Below are positions 44,074 to 55,709 of a stretch of DNA of 64,000 nucleotides, piece after piece (positions within the stretch are counted from its first letter, which is position 1; each line of letters starts with the position of its first letter). The translations under genes were made by a program, and so were the position numbers. The DNA comes from Curculioniphilus buchneri. Its GTDB lineage: Bacteria; Pseudomonadota; Gammaproteobacteria; Enterobacterales; Enterobacteriaceae. The stretch is taken from NCBI RefSeq assembly GCF_964275155.1, contig NZ_OZ193413.1, forward strand, positions 372,001 through 436,000. The letters are read 5' to 3'. The notes under the pieces were generated by a model. The model searched no databases, was not told the DNA's origin, and saw only the letters and a list, made by a program, of their open reading frames with translations.

Positions 44074-45152
44074 CTTATTGACTTTTCAGATGGCTTGTAT
44101 TTTTAGTTTCTAAAAAGGTTTTTATTTTACGATTATATATTTCTTTTTTTATTAAAATTTAGTTTAGAAATAAGACAAACTCATGTTCAATACCCCATTT
44201 AATAACTAAACCAGTATATTATCTAATGCGCAATTTAAAAAGGTATATCCCTAGTGTTCATCTTAATAAACAATTAACTATTTTGGTAATATTTTATATT
44301 TATTAACATTTAAAAACGTTAATGCAATTTAGTATCAGTTCATATTGTACAATGATTATTGAGTGTAGATTTTACGTGTGTAAACATTAATCCTTTTCAA
44401 TCTTGAAAGTAATTTATTTTATTTCAGTGTAAATAAGCTACTCTAAAAATAATATTTCTAATTTTTTCACATAAAGAATACATTGGTTATATAAACTTAC
44501 TAATTGATATTTATTAATATAATTAATTATCAATATTTTCTTGAGTTTAAGCTAGATTAACTGTCTTATGTTATATTTAGATGTATATCCACTACAAACA
44601 ATATGTAAAAACTTAACACACTCAGTAAAAAATACTAAATTGGAATATTTATTTTTGATATATGAAGTTAATGTGATTAGCATGGTAATATATTACTATA
44701 TTTTTAGTATGGAATTAATATACAAATATACATATTCAATTTCTTATTTTTTGCTTCATGTCAATTGTTATACAACAACGCTGTATTGAAAATATAAAAT
44801 ACTTTAATAATTTAAGATTATTGGATACATATCACATACCTAAACAAAGTTAACCAAAAGTGATACAAAGTTTGATTGGTAGAAATTAAAATATGCATAT
44901 ATATATTTTTATATAAAACATGATTATAACACTTATTAAGTTATCAATTAACTAACATGATAATTTTGATTATATCTATTCTTAAAAAAATAAATTTACT
45001 ACTTATTTTACAAGCTTTCAATAAACTTATCATATCTGCATCTATTATTCCATTGATGATAAACGTAATGATGATTATATACATCATGTGAAATTGTAGT
45101 AAATGTACTTTACTGCCTATCGGCAGGTGATTGATTACTTATTGATTAATTT
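44074..45152. other. 1.1 kb gene-free stretch between minE and tsaB
   Basis: In Serratia-type genomes rnd, fadD and slp are expected near here. No trace was recognised. A 73-codon frame at 44568-44789 is rich in Tyr, Leu and Ile and resembles no family. A small G/C-containing hairpin lies next to tsaB at 45113-45126. Confidence 0.45.
45113..45126 (-). terminator. possible terminator of tsaB
   Basis: On the minus strand CTGCC-GATA-GGCAG, a 5-bp stem rich in G/C with a tight loop, stands 26 bases past the tsaB stop in otherwise A/T-only DNA. The following TAAAGTACATTTAC is not a clear U-run, so function is uncertain. Confidence 0.4.
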
Positions 45153-45842
45153 TTATGTTACTTTATTACGTAAATAAATCGGTTTTGCACATTGAACCGG
45201 TTGAACATCCCCATGATTATAATCATGGAGTGCTAGTGGTAACATGTCATATGCGTTTGGTAAAGTGTGTCCAGATACTATCTGGACTTTGCTTTGCTTT
45301 ATATCAAGCAGTGTAGGATAAGTCTTCCAGCCAGTCCCAGCAATAGCCCAACGACCTCTTAATTGCATGAGTTGCTTAGCTAGTATATCAGGAGTTAATA
45401 TTACCTCATTATTTTGACATAGCCATACACCTTCTGTCTTACGTTGATATTTAGCCCAATATATTTCTCCCATACTAGCATCAATAGCAGTTAACACTTG
45501 ATCAATACCCGTTCGGCGCCAGGCTCCTTCGGCTAATAATGCTAGAGTCGAAATACTAATGAGTGGTAATCCTATTCCTAACGCCAATCCTTGTGCAATA
45601 CCAGTACAAATTCGAATTCCAATAAAACTTCCCGGTCCTCGACTAAAAGCAAGTGCATCTAAATCATTTAGAGTAATTCTAGCTTCAGTTAACAAACTAT
45701 CTACCATGGGTAAAATCTGCTGTATATGTTTTCGAGGAATAACAGCATAACGCTCAATAATATTGTTATTGTCGAGCAACAATGCAGCAGAACAGGCCTC
45801 TGTTACAGTATCTAAGGCTAAAATATGAACAGGCATATCCAA
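45153..45842 (-). CDS. tsaB: tRNA threonylcarbamoyladenosine biosynthesis protein TsaB
   Basis: Actin-fold partner of TsaD needed for N6-threonylcarbamoyl modification of A37 in tRNAs reading ANN codons. It has 229 residues (E. coli 231). ILALDTVTEACSAALL at the N-terminus, RKHIQQILPMVDSLL, AFSRGPGSFIGIRI and GIAQGLALG are typical. Two ATGs two codons apart (45842 and 45836) are possible; neither has a clear ribosome-binding site. tsaD, tsaC and tsaE are not in the window. The gene is alone between two long gaps. Confidence 0.95.
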   Translation of the reverse strand: MDMPVHILALDTVTEACSAALLLDNNNIIERYAVIPRKHIQQILPMVDSLLTEARITLNDLDALAFSRGPGSFIGIRICTGIAQGLALGIGLPLISISTLALLAEGAWRRTGIDQVLTAIDASMGEIYWAKYQRKTEGVWLCQNNEVILTPDILAKQLMQLRGRWAIAGTGWKTYPTLLDIKQSKVQIVSGHTLPNAYDMLPLALHDYNHGDVQPVQCAKPIYLRNKVT

Positions 45843-46559
45843 GTTCTCAAAAGAATAAGTGATTATAAATATATATTACTATACTATGTTTTATATTTTT
45901 CTAATCAGAAAGATGATTGTTATTCAACATAAATAATTTATCTATTTCTACATGAAATAAATCAATTTTTAATTTTTTAACTTAAATTAATTCAACATAT
46001 TAATGGAATTATTTAATTGATATTCATTTTATAAATAATAATAGAGTATCTATTACTCACTAAAATACGCCACACATTGACGATAATTTTATCAATAGTC
46101 ATAATATATCATAAACGTATATAACATGTCATGAAATTAAATTTTTTGCTAATTATTTTTTTATTTTATATAGAAATTGACTTCTAGTGCATTAATTCTT
46201 TTAATTATATATTGCAATATTATACATTATATAATAAAAACTAACAATTAGTCTTGCATTTGATATGTTTTATCCCTTTTTATACATTATCTATGATTTC
46301 TATCGAAACAAGTTACTATACTATCTTAAAAATCCTATTGCTTTTAAATAAATAATAACATTTTGTTATAAAACTATTTTTTATCGTTTTGGATATTCCA
46401 TTTAGCACATAATAAATTTATAAAAACTCTTTACTATTATAATTTTAAATTTAATTAGTTGGAGAGTATTCCAACACATAAAATATTATTAGATTGATAC
46501 ATATGAATGTACACCATATTTGTGCTGAATTTAAATTCGGAAGCTTCATTATATATAAT

Positions 46560-46750
46560 TAACGAACATTTTAGACACTTTCTAATATATGCCATAAGAA
46601 GAAAAGTGATTTCATCAATCTAATGTCTATTCTTTAATTAAAATGCATTTTGCATAGTTCTAATTCAATTCTATTACATGGCGTCTAATAAAACGGATAG
46701 CTTCAATGATTATTGCATAATATTCCTGATTCTTTAAATCAACATAATAT
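46560..46750 (-). pseudogene. yoaA: decayed DinG-family helicase YoaA, C-terminal part
   Basis: The minus strand reads DLKNQEYYAIIIEAIRFIRR, set against the YoaA helicase motif VI region (LPDAVITLKQGVGRLIRD), then CILIKE (GVLVICD) and, after two stops, SYGIY*KVSKM (PYGATFLASLP). The order and spacing agree. yoaA is immediately upstream of tsaB on the same strand in E. coli. Only the C-terminal part was recognised; the N-terminal ATPase region was not found. Confidence 0.5.
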
Positions 46751-47739
46751 TGATAATATATGAAAGATTGTCAAATTTATAAATTATCAATATTATCAAT
46801 AATATATTAATATAATAACATTAATCTTTTTTACTAAACGAACGTTATATTAAATGAGTTGAAAAAATCAAGACACTGTGTAATCCAAATTTTTTAATCA
46901 AAGTTCCTTGAAATCTATTTATCTTCAACCTTAATTATCAAATTACAAGATTACCAGTGTCAACAGCATAACACACTATATCATATATGGTTATGATATT
47001 ACATTTAACATTGAATATCATTATAGATTATCTATATTAAATTCAATTAATTATAACGTTTTTTACTATTGTAGTGCAACTACTTGGCAGATTATAGATG
47101 CTTATATGTTATTGTGGTTATCAAATTTTGATATGAAATCAATATTTTTATTATAAAAATATTTTATCCTTAACGAGATATAATCTTTACGTAAAATTAG
47201 TGAACTTATGTAAGATACAGTATTCATGGTAAACATGCGTATCAATTATTATTAATTGATCATTATTTTCTTCTAATTTATTTTTAGAGATAACAAATTA
47301 GACTATTTGTGTTTCTTGTTGAATAAATTGCTACATATATGTATGTAATATTGAAAATTAATCTATCCAACAAAACGTTTTAAGGAATATGTATTTAAGT
47401 TAATAAATAAAATCGTTTCATATTATTGATAATTTTGATTTTAAAAAATATTAAAATATTAATTTTTCAAAAATAGTGAAGATAATATGTATTTATTTTA
47501 AATGTTTCACAAGTGATATTATGGTAATTTGTATATTGATGAGTCATGTATATTGTTGCTACGTATCATTAGTCAATTTTATTTTAAATGACTGCAACTG
47601 TACAGCTACCTACGTAATAACTTTTCAAGTTACTATTGTATTTTATTTTTTTAGTATAAAAAGGCAGTTCATATCGTTAAACAAAGTATTTAATAACTTT
47701 AAGTGTTAATATAATCTGTACGAATCTATTTCTATATTA

Positions 47740-47955
47740 TTGTAAGGATCGTTAAGACTTTCAGTTATTTTTTTACATCTTTACCTATTATTACTAATTT
47801 AGTAGTGGTCGGTTATTGCCATAATAACAGTACTACTGAATAGTATAACGGTGAGAACTGGTGTTTTGTAATTAAATTTAGATATATAAAATATAATTTT
47901 TCCTGTATCCCGAGGAAGTGAGTGGGTTAACTTGTCGTAAATTTTATTACATTGT
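47740..47955 (-). pseudogene. yciH: decayed YciH (SUI1/eIF1-like) protein
   Basis: The minus strand reads DKLTHSLPRDTGKI (YciH SRLVYSTETGRI) near 47930-47890 and, in another frame, LVIIGKDVKK*LKVLTI (VIEIQGDKRDLLKSLLE) near 47795-47745. The distance between the two fits the 108-residue protein. It lies directly after the pyrF fossil, as in enterics where pyrF and yciH are adjacent. Confidence 0.55.
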
Positions 47956-48009
47956 TATCAATGCTTGATAAAGTGTTCATTTTCCGTTATTCTCTTTATT
48001 ATTTACGTT

Positions 48010-48540
48010 GCTAAAGTGTTAGATACGGTTGTTTAGGAGACAACTATATTATCTTTGTTATAATGTGAGATTCTCACAGTAATTTTAAAATTACCGACAT
48101 TTGATCAAGCTATACGTTTCATATTAATGTAAAAACGTGGTAGTTATTAGTATATAAAATGCTTTCAGCATTGATATCTTTTACACATTGTCGCCTTAAT
48201 GATAAGCCGTATAAGAATCAATGATTTTGAATTTAATTCCTCTGTTTAATTACCAGGTATAAAATCTATACCATCTTAAATACAGTGATATATATTTCTC
48301 TACTCTAATCTTTAATATGGGAAGAGTCAAAGTTACTTAAATGTATTAACATAGTTATGTTACAGTGTTAAAATATCTTTTAGACGATAATGTAAATTTA
48401 ATGAATTAAAAAAATTCCAGCGATTCCTTACTATGTTGTCATTGTATATATTTTTGTAACTTCATAAAATTGCTAATATTTTTAATATCCAGTAGATGTA
48501 TAATGTTAAAATTCTGTTTTTAGAAATTATTTTAAATACA
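48010..48540 (-). pseudogene. pyrF: decayed orotidine-5'-phosphate decarboxylase (pyrF)
   Basis: Minus-strand pieces in order: LTLYIYWILKILAI (VALDYHNRDDALAF, about 48530-48490), T**GIAGIFLIH (LQQRGFDIFLDL, with CAG and CAA now stops, about 48430), VTLTLPILKIR (LGMTLSPADYAER, about 48320), GIDFIPGN (the TPGIRP region), GDNV*KISMLKA (GDQRRIMTPEQA, about 48190) and TTVSNTLAT (TQSVDPAQT, about 48040). Each match alone is modest; their order and the neighbours yciH and lapB make the call. Loss of PyrF removes the last step of UMP synthesis. Confidence 0.5.
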
Positions 48541-48599
48541 AAATGTTATTTATTTAATCTATGAATTGATATGTTTTACATTCATAAAATTGAATAGGA

Positions 48600-48660
48600 T
48601 TACTATCCTATCTTAAAATTTTTCTTCTCAATTGAAAAACCAACAAAGTTGGACATTAAT
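48600..48660 (-). pseudogene. lapB: tail of decayed lapB (yciM)
   Basis: The minus strand reads CPTLLVFQLRRKILR*DS, which aligns without gaps to the LapB C-terminal CPSCRAWSTIKPIRGLDG, part of its rubredoxin-like metal site. It stands just upstream of the pyrF fossil, the enteric position. Only this short piece is recognisable. Confidence 0.35.
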
Positions 48661-50509
48661 ACTTCTAATATTAATACAATACGGTACTGTAATATGATAT
48701 CATCATGATAGACATTTTAATATTATGTACAATCATTGATTGAATGAAGATTGTATCATCATATCTGATGATAGATTGCATCTCTCTACTGTAAACTGAT
48801 CTGTATAATTCAATAATACTGTTTACTGATAACTCGTTGACGAGTTTATGTTATGATATGTATATTGCAGTTAATATACTTTCTTATTTTAAGAAATATC
48901 CTTTCCATTAAATTAAATTGAAACTTATCCCTTTTATTTTGAATAAAATATTTTATTTAGTTTATTAAACTATCAGATAGTGTGATGTCAATTGTTCTAA
49001 ATCAAAAAAATCTTGGTTAGAGGTTACAAACAGTTGATTATATATTGATAAATTTGATAATGATGTTTTTTTAAAAAAAGTCAGTATTATCTAGTGAGTC
49101 AATATCATTAAGCTATATAATAATTTCACATAAGATATTAAATTAATTAATTAAACGTTGATGAGTAATACTTTAGCTATTTCATTTAAATAAGGATTGT
49201 TAATCATATAATGATTTATTATGTTCAAATAGAAGGTGGAATTTACAATCATCATATTGATAAGATATTGTATTGATCAGTAAACACAAAACATTTTTTG
49301 CATTAATGTTTGAAAATTTTATTACAAAAATTTAAACTAGCCAACAGATAGCTATACATTGATTAATGTAGTAAATTTAACTTATAATTATCATGCGATT
49401 TAAATGATCCAATTTTGACAATGAACTTACATCGCAAGCGTTATTAAATAACAATATGTATCACTTTACCAACGTTTTAGTAAAAGCAGTATTAAAAAAT
49501 ATAAATAATGTGTAGATTTCTATGTCATTTATATAAAATTATTTGTAATAGAATGGTCTATAAGTATACTGGAAAAATTAACGTAAGTTTTAGATTAAGA
49601 ATAATATGATTAGAAAAATGATTCTGATCACATGTAATTTGTTAGATATCTGACGGTTAGTAATAAAATAGTACAAGTAATTTTTACAATAATAAATAAA
49701 AGGAATATTCAATTCTTTTCAGAATTTATTGAACTCATTCTTAATGAAGAACTTTTAATTTTGATTTGTGTAGTGAGCAAGCATTTCAACTTGTTTATAT
49801 GTGTTTTAGTTCATTTAAATTTAATGCTCAATATTTTTTAGAAAAATATAATTTTTTATCGTTTCAATAATAAAACACGGATAATTTTGGTGGTTTTTAA
49901 TATAAGATATAATCTAAAAAAATTTTTTTAAATTGTTAACTATATATATACCAACTTTCAGTACCCTTTAATGTGAGTACTGAGATATCGTAAGATATCA
50001 GACTACTGCTGAATAGCTGAATAGTGGATATAAGTTAAAGTAAACTATTACTCACAGGTCGATGTTATCTTCCTTTTTTTAAGATTTATATTATGTCAAT
50101 AACTTTGAGCATGGATATTTTAAATACAAAGCAATATACTAATGAACTATATAATTTTATTAATGTCAACATTGATTTAAATCTTATCTATCTCAAATTA
50201 AATAATTTTATTTTTATATAATCAGAGATTATTAATCTGACATATATAAACTATAGTTTTTAATATATGTTATTTGATATATTTTAAAGGTTAAAATAAT
50301 AGTAATAATTTTATAGATATTAGTTATTATCCCACTATAATTAGTGCAGATAAAAACTGTACATTATTTATGTGATAAATACATAATGTTTATGTCAAAT
50401 CGATATTTGATATTTGTTTATATTTTTTCAACTTTACAATTAATAAGCTATTAGATTAACATAAAATAGATATTTTGATCGACATTAATATTTAGTTCAG
50501 GAGAGCAAT

Positions 50510-51121
50510 ATGCTGTTGAAACGTGTAGCAGAAGCTACATTGCCAACGTACTGGGGAGATTTTTTGATGGTAGGTTTCAAAGAAATAGCTACGGAACAAG
50601 ATCACCTAGCTTTGATCTATGGAAATATTACAGGTTCAACGCCTGTTTTAGCACGAGTACATTCTGAATGCTTAACAGGCGACGCTTTATTTAGTCTACG
50701 CTGCGATTGCGGTTTTCAACTAAAAGCTGCTTTGGCACGTATTGCTAAAGAAAAACGTGGAGTTTTACTTTATCATCGTCAAGAAGGCCGAAACATTGGT
50801 TTATTAAATAAAATTCGGGCTTATGCACTACAAGATAAAGGCGCCGATACAGTTGAAGCCAATCATCAATTGGGATTTTCAGCTGATGAACGAAATTTTA
50901 CATTATGTGCTGATATGTTTAAATTACTTGGTGTAGATGTGATTCATTTATTAACAAATAATCCTAAAAAAGTAGATATGTTGATCAAATCAGGGATCAA
51001 TATTAGTAAACGAGTACCCATTATCGCAGGTCACAATCCAAAAAATGTTCGTTATCTCAAGACAAAAGCCTCTAAAATGGGTCATTTACTCAATCGTTCA
51101 TCTAAAAAACTAATTTCTTAA
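50510..51121 (+). CDS. ribA: GTP cyclohydrolase II
   Basis: Zinc enzyme opening GTP to the pyrimidine precursor of riboflavin, the committed step of the pathway. It has 203 residues (E. coli 196, the extra being a short basic tail). The zinc ligands are in HSECLTGDALFSLRCDCGFQ (three Cys); LLYHRQEGRNIGLLNKI and VEANHQLGF..DER contain the catalytic Tyr/Arg region; NNPKK is the substrate loop. AGGAGA lies 7 bases upstream of the ATG. The gene stands isolated between long decayed regions, so its survival suggests selection for riboflavin supply to cell or host. Confidence 0.97.
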   Translation: MLLKRVAEATLPTYWGDFLMVGFKEIATEQDHLALIYGNITGSTPVLARVHSECLTGDALFSLRCDCGFQLKAALARIAKEKRGVLLYHRQEGRNIGLLNKIRAYALQDKGADTVEANHQLGFSADERNFTLCADMFKLLGVDVIHLLTNNPKKVDMLIKSGINISKRVPIIAGHNPKNVRYLKTKASKMGHLLNRSSKKLIS

Positions 51122-53105
51122 TCCATATTATAATGCTATTATAATGTATAGCGATACAACTGTAATTGTTATTATATAAAATATAATCAAGTCAAATTTT
51201 TCATGAAATTGTCATAACTCACTTGTTATAATCTTCATCTCAATTAAGAGATCTAATCTAATCTGAAATATTAATTGAATATATTCCTGTTATTTACGTT
51301 AAAAAGTGAATTAAATTAATTCATGTCATGCTTTATGTAAACAATTAAACAATTGATCCAAATTTACATAAAAATGTATGAAATACCTATATAAATAATA
51401 TTTAATTATTCTGAAATAAACAGATGATTCAAGTTTATTCTAAAATAGAATTGAGCACTTTATTTTTGTCAGTAGCTTGTTATAGTTATAATATTTAATG
51501 CTAAAATGATATATATTCTTATATTACGTTGGCTGATTAATTTAATGTTTTTATTGAGTAAATTACTTACTAATATTGTTTTATATAATCATATTGTTAC
51601 ATTCTATCTCAACTAATATTTTATTATAAATGGATAAGCATTAATATGATATTGTAATTTAATAGATAACAATATTAATTGAAATAGCATATAAAATAAA
51701 TGTATACATCTAAATTTATAGGTGAATGCAAAAACATTCATTACGAATGACTATCTATAATTACAAAGCAAGTAAATAGAAAATTTAAAATAATTTTTTT
51801 CATTAAAACCAGTATGTTCGATTACTATACAATAGTATTAAGATACTAATGGCCTTATAACGAATTATTTTATAACATAAATCAATATTGATTTCTTATA
51901 CGAAATAAATTGGTAAAAATTGATATTTTAATTTTAAAAAATTTTAACTAATTGATATAATTATCAATTAATTTAATATAAATTATTGAAATAATAAATT
52001 ATTATATAATAACATTATCGATAATATATGCATTTGGTTATTGATTAAATTTTACTATAATCACCAAGATGGTGAGCAGAAATTTTAAATTTTTAAATAC
52101 AAGGTAATTTTATAAGTAAGTGGTGTATTCTTTATTTATAATAAATAGAGCTACTGCACCGTATTATTACTTAATGTCATAATACTCGATTTATTTGTAA
52201 ATAAACTTAATTTTCTATGATATTCATCATAATGGCTGAAAAAATTTTGTTTTTTGATTTAAGGAATATTTTAAGTATACGTTGTAATAATATTTATTAT
52301 GAATAAATAATATGCTTTACGAGCATGATTCAAGATCATGAAATTTTTATCTTTAAAAAAATATATCAATCAATTTATAAACATAAAATAATAAAAATTT
52401 ATTCGTCAATGAGTATATATATTTTATATGAGTGCTTGTTTAAAGCACATTTAATCTATAAATATTGATATTGTCTTAAATAATAAACCAAATCTACATT
52501 CAGTAGATATTAATAATCTATTACTTATATTATTTAACTGTAGGAAGTACGGGCTTAGTATTCATCACTAAAAAGTGATTGATTCCAATTAGTTAGTAAA
52601 AATAAATAAGATTCTCAATAACATATTATTAGATAGTAGTACTACTTGTAAAGTATTTTACTAATCATCCCTACCCTGATTGTTTTTATTTTTTAATAAA
52701 CATTAAAAAAATATTTTTTGAATTCGTATTCGTACTTACATTCATTAACTGAATGCAAGTTATAAGTATTTTTAGTAATTATTTTCTTGATTATGAAAAA
52801 TATTCATTTGAATATGAATAGAAATCGACAAGCAGCTTATACTGATTTGATCGATAGCAATTTTTTGTAATGTAAATATTCTTTACATGCAAAACTTATT
52901 ATATAAGTACATAATGCACCATATTTTTGTATAATAGAAATTAAGTTATTGAAAAGATACTATACATTAACGTATTTTTTTAGTTTTTATATTTACTATC
53001 ATTAGATTGATAATCTGTGAGGTTCATATTAGACCAATGAAAAACTTTATTACTTTAAAAGTCAATATTAAAAAAGTTTAATTTTCTATTAATAAAAAAT
53101 TAAGA
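51122..53105. other. 2.0 kb gap between ribA and topA (acnA and cysB lost)
   Basis: Enterics have acnA and cysB here. A probable cysB N-terminal fossil is listed at 52665-52830; nothing of acnA was securely seen. Inverted repeats occur at 51128-51144 (TTATAAT-GCT-ATTATAA, seven bases after ribA, possibly its terminator) and 52564-52579 (ATCACT-AAAA-AGTGAT). Confidence 0.45.
52665..52830 (-). pseudogene. cysB: possible remnant of cysB, N-terminal part
   Basis: Downstream of topA on the minus strand, where cysB stands in enterics, one frame reads QLMNVSTNTN (CysB NHNLNVSSTAE) at about 52765-52735 and another TIRVGMISKILYK (TSQPGISKQVRMLE) at about 52690-52650. These two pieces bracket the helix-turn-helix of a LysR regulator in the right order. 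Short and imperfect, so tentative. Confidence 0.35.
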
Positions 53106-55709
53106 TTATTTTTTATTCACTTTCCACTTTTCGTCAATATAAAATGCTGTCCAGCCAGTACTTTTTCCATTTTTTTCTGATGTAATATACTGTTGTTTAG
53201 TTTTTCGGCTAAAGCGCACTACTGTTTTATTACCTTCGCAGTCTTTAATTGGGGCAGCAGTTAAATAGCGAAATTTCTCTGGAAGATGATCATGAAAACG
53301 AACTAGCTCCTCTACTAATGGCGCACGAGTTTCACGAGATTTTGGAAATACATTTGAGGCTAAAAAAATTCCTCCAGCGCCGTTACGAAGTACAAAATAG
53401 GAATTTGTTTTTTTACATAGTAATTCAGGGAGAGGTACTGGCTCATCTTTCGGCTGAGCTAATTTTCCATTTCTTAAAATTTTTCGAGTATTATTACAAG
53501 CATCATTTGTACAAGCCATGTATTTTCCAAAACGTCCCAATTTTAGATTCATATCAGCGCCACATTGTTCACATTTAACCGATAAATAATCATGATCTTT
53601 AACAAAAAATGTACCTTTTTCTATTTCATACCCATCACATGTCGGATTATGACCACAAATGTGAAGCTTGTGTTGCATATCGATAAGATAGCTGTCCATA
53701 GCAGTATGACATTTACTACAGCGATGACGAAAAATCAATGCGTTTGTTTCAGCATAATCATCTTTAAAAACATTCAGTTCTTCTGGAATCCGAATCAAAT
53801 TAATCGTATTTTTACAACGTTCCTTCGTCTTTAATGTATTATAACCCAAACAGCCTAAAAAAACACCGGTACTAGCAGTACGAATCCCCATTTTTTTTCC
53901 ACAGATTAAACAACTAATCTTAGTTATCACCATTTTATTTGGTTTCATACCCCCATCTTTCGGATCTTTTTCAGCATTTTTTAACTGTTGACTAAATGTG
54001 TAAAAAAATGTATCTAATACACTCTTCCATTCTTTCTGTCTAGTGGCTATTTGATCTAAAGTAATTTCCATTTTTGATGTGAAATCATAATTTATTAAAT
54101 CGCAGAAATTTTCCTTTAGACAATCAGTGACAATTTCTCCAATTTTTTCTGCATAAAAACGATGACTTTTAATATATACATAACCTCGATTTTGTATCGT
54201 GGAAATAATCGGTACATAGGTTGAAGGCCGGCCAATATATCTGCTTTCTAATTCTTTTATTAAAGATACTTCATTATATCGGGCAGGTGGTTTGGTAAAA
54301 TGTTTACTAGGTAATAATTTTTTTAGCCTGAGAGATTGACCAATTTTTATTGTTGATAATATCTTATTATTTACATTATTATTCTTTTGTAACATCATCA
54401 TTACTTTAGTCCATCCATCAAAGCATAATATGCGATCACTCATGCGTAATTTGAATTCATTTGCAGTAACAGTGAACGTTGCACAATCATATTGTGCTGA
54501 TGTCATTTGGCTAGAAATCAATTGACACCAAATTAATTGGTATAATTTCTTTGCATTTACTTCTACACTATTTAATTGCATTTCTAAAAAAATATTAACA
54601 TCACATGGGCGAATGGCTTCATGAGAATCTTGAACATTATCTTTGTTAATGTATTTATTAGGATACTGCGGTAGATATTGTTTACCAAAATTATCGATGA
54701 TATAATTTCGAGCCATATTAATTGCATTTTGACTTATATTAATCGAATCAGTACGCATATATGTAATATATCCCGCTTCATACAGTTGCTGTGCTAACAG
54801 CATAGTTTTCTGTACACTATAACCCAAATAACTACTGGCTGCTTGCTGTAATGTTACAGTAGTAAATGGTCCGTTTGGACTACTACTAATTGTTTTTCTT
54901 TCACAGTCACTGACAATATAATTCGCTTTTTCCAATTTTGTTATAGCAAATTGGATTTGCTGTTGATTTATTGGTTTAAATAATTCATCTTTTTGATGAG
55001 TCACTTGCATTACTAAAGATGAAATCTGTTGAGTAGAAGTTAGATCAGCATGTAATTGCCAATATTCTACAGGACTAAAAGCTTTTATTGCCCTTTCACG
55101 TTCTACTATTAGCCGCACAGCCACTGATTGAACTCGGCCAGCAGATAGACCACGCGCTATTTTTTTCCATAGAAGAGGAGAGAGCATGTATCCTACAATA
55201 CGGTCCATAAATCGTCGTGTCTGCTGTGAATTAACTTTATCAATATTTAATTGACATGGATGTTTAAATGCATGTTCAATAGCATGATGAGTTATTTCGT
55301 TAAAAATTACTCGGCTAAAACGTTTGTTATCACCACCAATAACCTCTCGTAAATGCCAAGCCATAGCTTCTCCTTCACGATCGAGATCAGTAGCAAGATA
55401 AATATGATCAGCTTTTTCAGCAAGTTCTTTTAACTCGCGTACTATTTTTTCTTTATTAGGAATAATTTCATATTGTGCTTTCCAACCGTGAAAGGGATCA
55501 AGACCTATACGAGAAATTAGTATATTTTTTGGATTTGTTTTAACTTTTTTTATCTTACTGGTCTTAATATACTCTTGATTAATTGATTTATTAATTGGTA
55601 AATCCCTAATATGACCAATACTAGATTTAACTAAATATTTATTTCCTAAATATTTATTAATTGTTTTGGCTTTAGCTGGCGATTCGACAATAACGAGAGC
55701 TTTACCCAT
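53106..55709 (-). CDS. topA: DNA topoisomerase I
   Basis: Type IA topoisomerase relaxing negative supercoils. It has 867 residues (E. coli 865). The Toprim start LVIVESPAKAKTINKYLG and the acidic triad in YLATDLDREGEAMAWHL are intact; the catalytic Tyr lies in AGYITYMRTDS (about residue 320). All three Cys4 zinc ribbons (about 595-735; CLICGKKMG, CSKCHTAMD, CEQCGADM) and the C-terminal ribbon-like domains are complete, which is notable because many reduced genomes shorten this tail. GSTG... spacing of the domains matches E. coli. Flanked by gaps on both sides. Confidence 0.97.
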   Translation of the reverse strand: MGKALVIVESPAKAKTINKYLGNKYLVKSSIGHIRDLPINKSINQEYIKTSKIKKVKTNPKNILISRIGLDPFHGWKAQYEIIPNKEKIVRELKELAEKADHIYLATDLDREGEAMAWHLREVIGGDNKRFSRVIFNEITHHAIEHAFKHPCQLNIDKVNSQQTRRFMDRIVGYMLSPLLWKKIARGLSAGRVQSVAVRLIVERERAIKAFSPVEYWQLHADLTSTQQISSLVMQVTHQKDELFKPINQQQIQFAITKLEKANYIVSDCERKTISSSPNGPFTTVTLQQAASSYLGYSVQKTMLLAQQLYEAGYITYMRTDSINISQNAINMARNYIIDNFGKQYLPQYPNKYINKDNVQDSHEAIRPCDVNIFLEMQLNSVEVNAKKLYQLIWCQLISSQMTSAQYDCATFTVTANEFKLRMSDRILCFDGWTKVMMMLQKNNNVNNKILSTIKIGQSLRLKKLLPSKHFTKPPARYNEVSLIKELESRYIGRPSTYVPIISTIQNRGYVYIKSHRFYAEKIGEIVTDCLKENFCDLINYDFTSKMEITLDQIATRQKEWKSVLDTFFYTFSQQLKNAEKDPKDGGMKPNKMVITKISCLICGKKMGIRTASTGVFLGCLGYNTLKTKERCKNTINLIRIPEELNVFKDDYAETNALIFRHRCSKCHTAMDSYLIDMQHKLHICGHNPTCDGYEIEKGTFFVKDHDYLSVKCEQCGADMNLKLGRFGKYMACTNDACNNTRKILRNGKLAQPKDEPVPLPELLCKKTNSYFVLRNGAGGIFLASNVFPKSRETRAPLVEELVRFHDHLPEKFRYLTAAPIKDCEGNKTVVRFSRKTKQQYITSEKNGKSTGWTAFYIDEKWKVNKK

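Larger units (their letters stand above)
45843..50509. other. 4.7 kb graveyard between tsaB and ribA
   Basis: No intact gene. Fossils read in the order yoaA (46560-46750), yciH (47740-47955), pyrF (48010-48540) and the lapB tail (48600-48660), all minus strand. yoaA is tsaB's upstream neighbour in enterics, and yciH-pyrF-lapB lead towards ribA, so two ancestral neighbourhoods meet between 46.8 and 47.7 kb. A hairpin AACTCGT-TG-ACGAGTT lies at 48831-48846. From 48.9 to 50.5 kb (lapA and pgpB expected) nothing could be placed; a tandem 8-mer GCTGAATA repeats at 50008-50023. Confidence 0.55.

Noticed and set aside
44568..44789. 73-codon plus-strand open frame between minE and tsaB
   Set aside because: No relation to rnd, fadD or slp, no ribosome-binding site, composition like non-coding DNA.
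47476..47709. 77-codon Cys-rich plus-strand open frame
   Set aside because: No recognisable motif spacing; it lies on the strand opposite to the yciH fossil next to it and is probably accidental.
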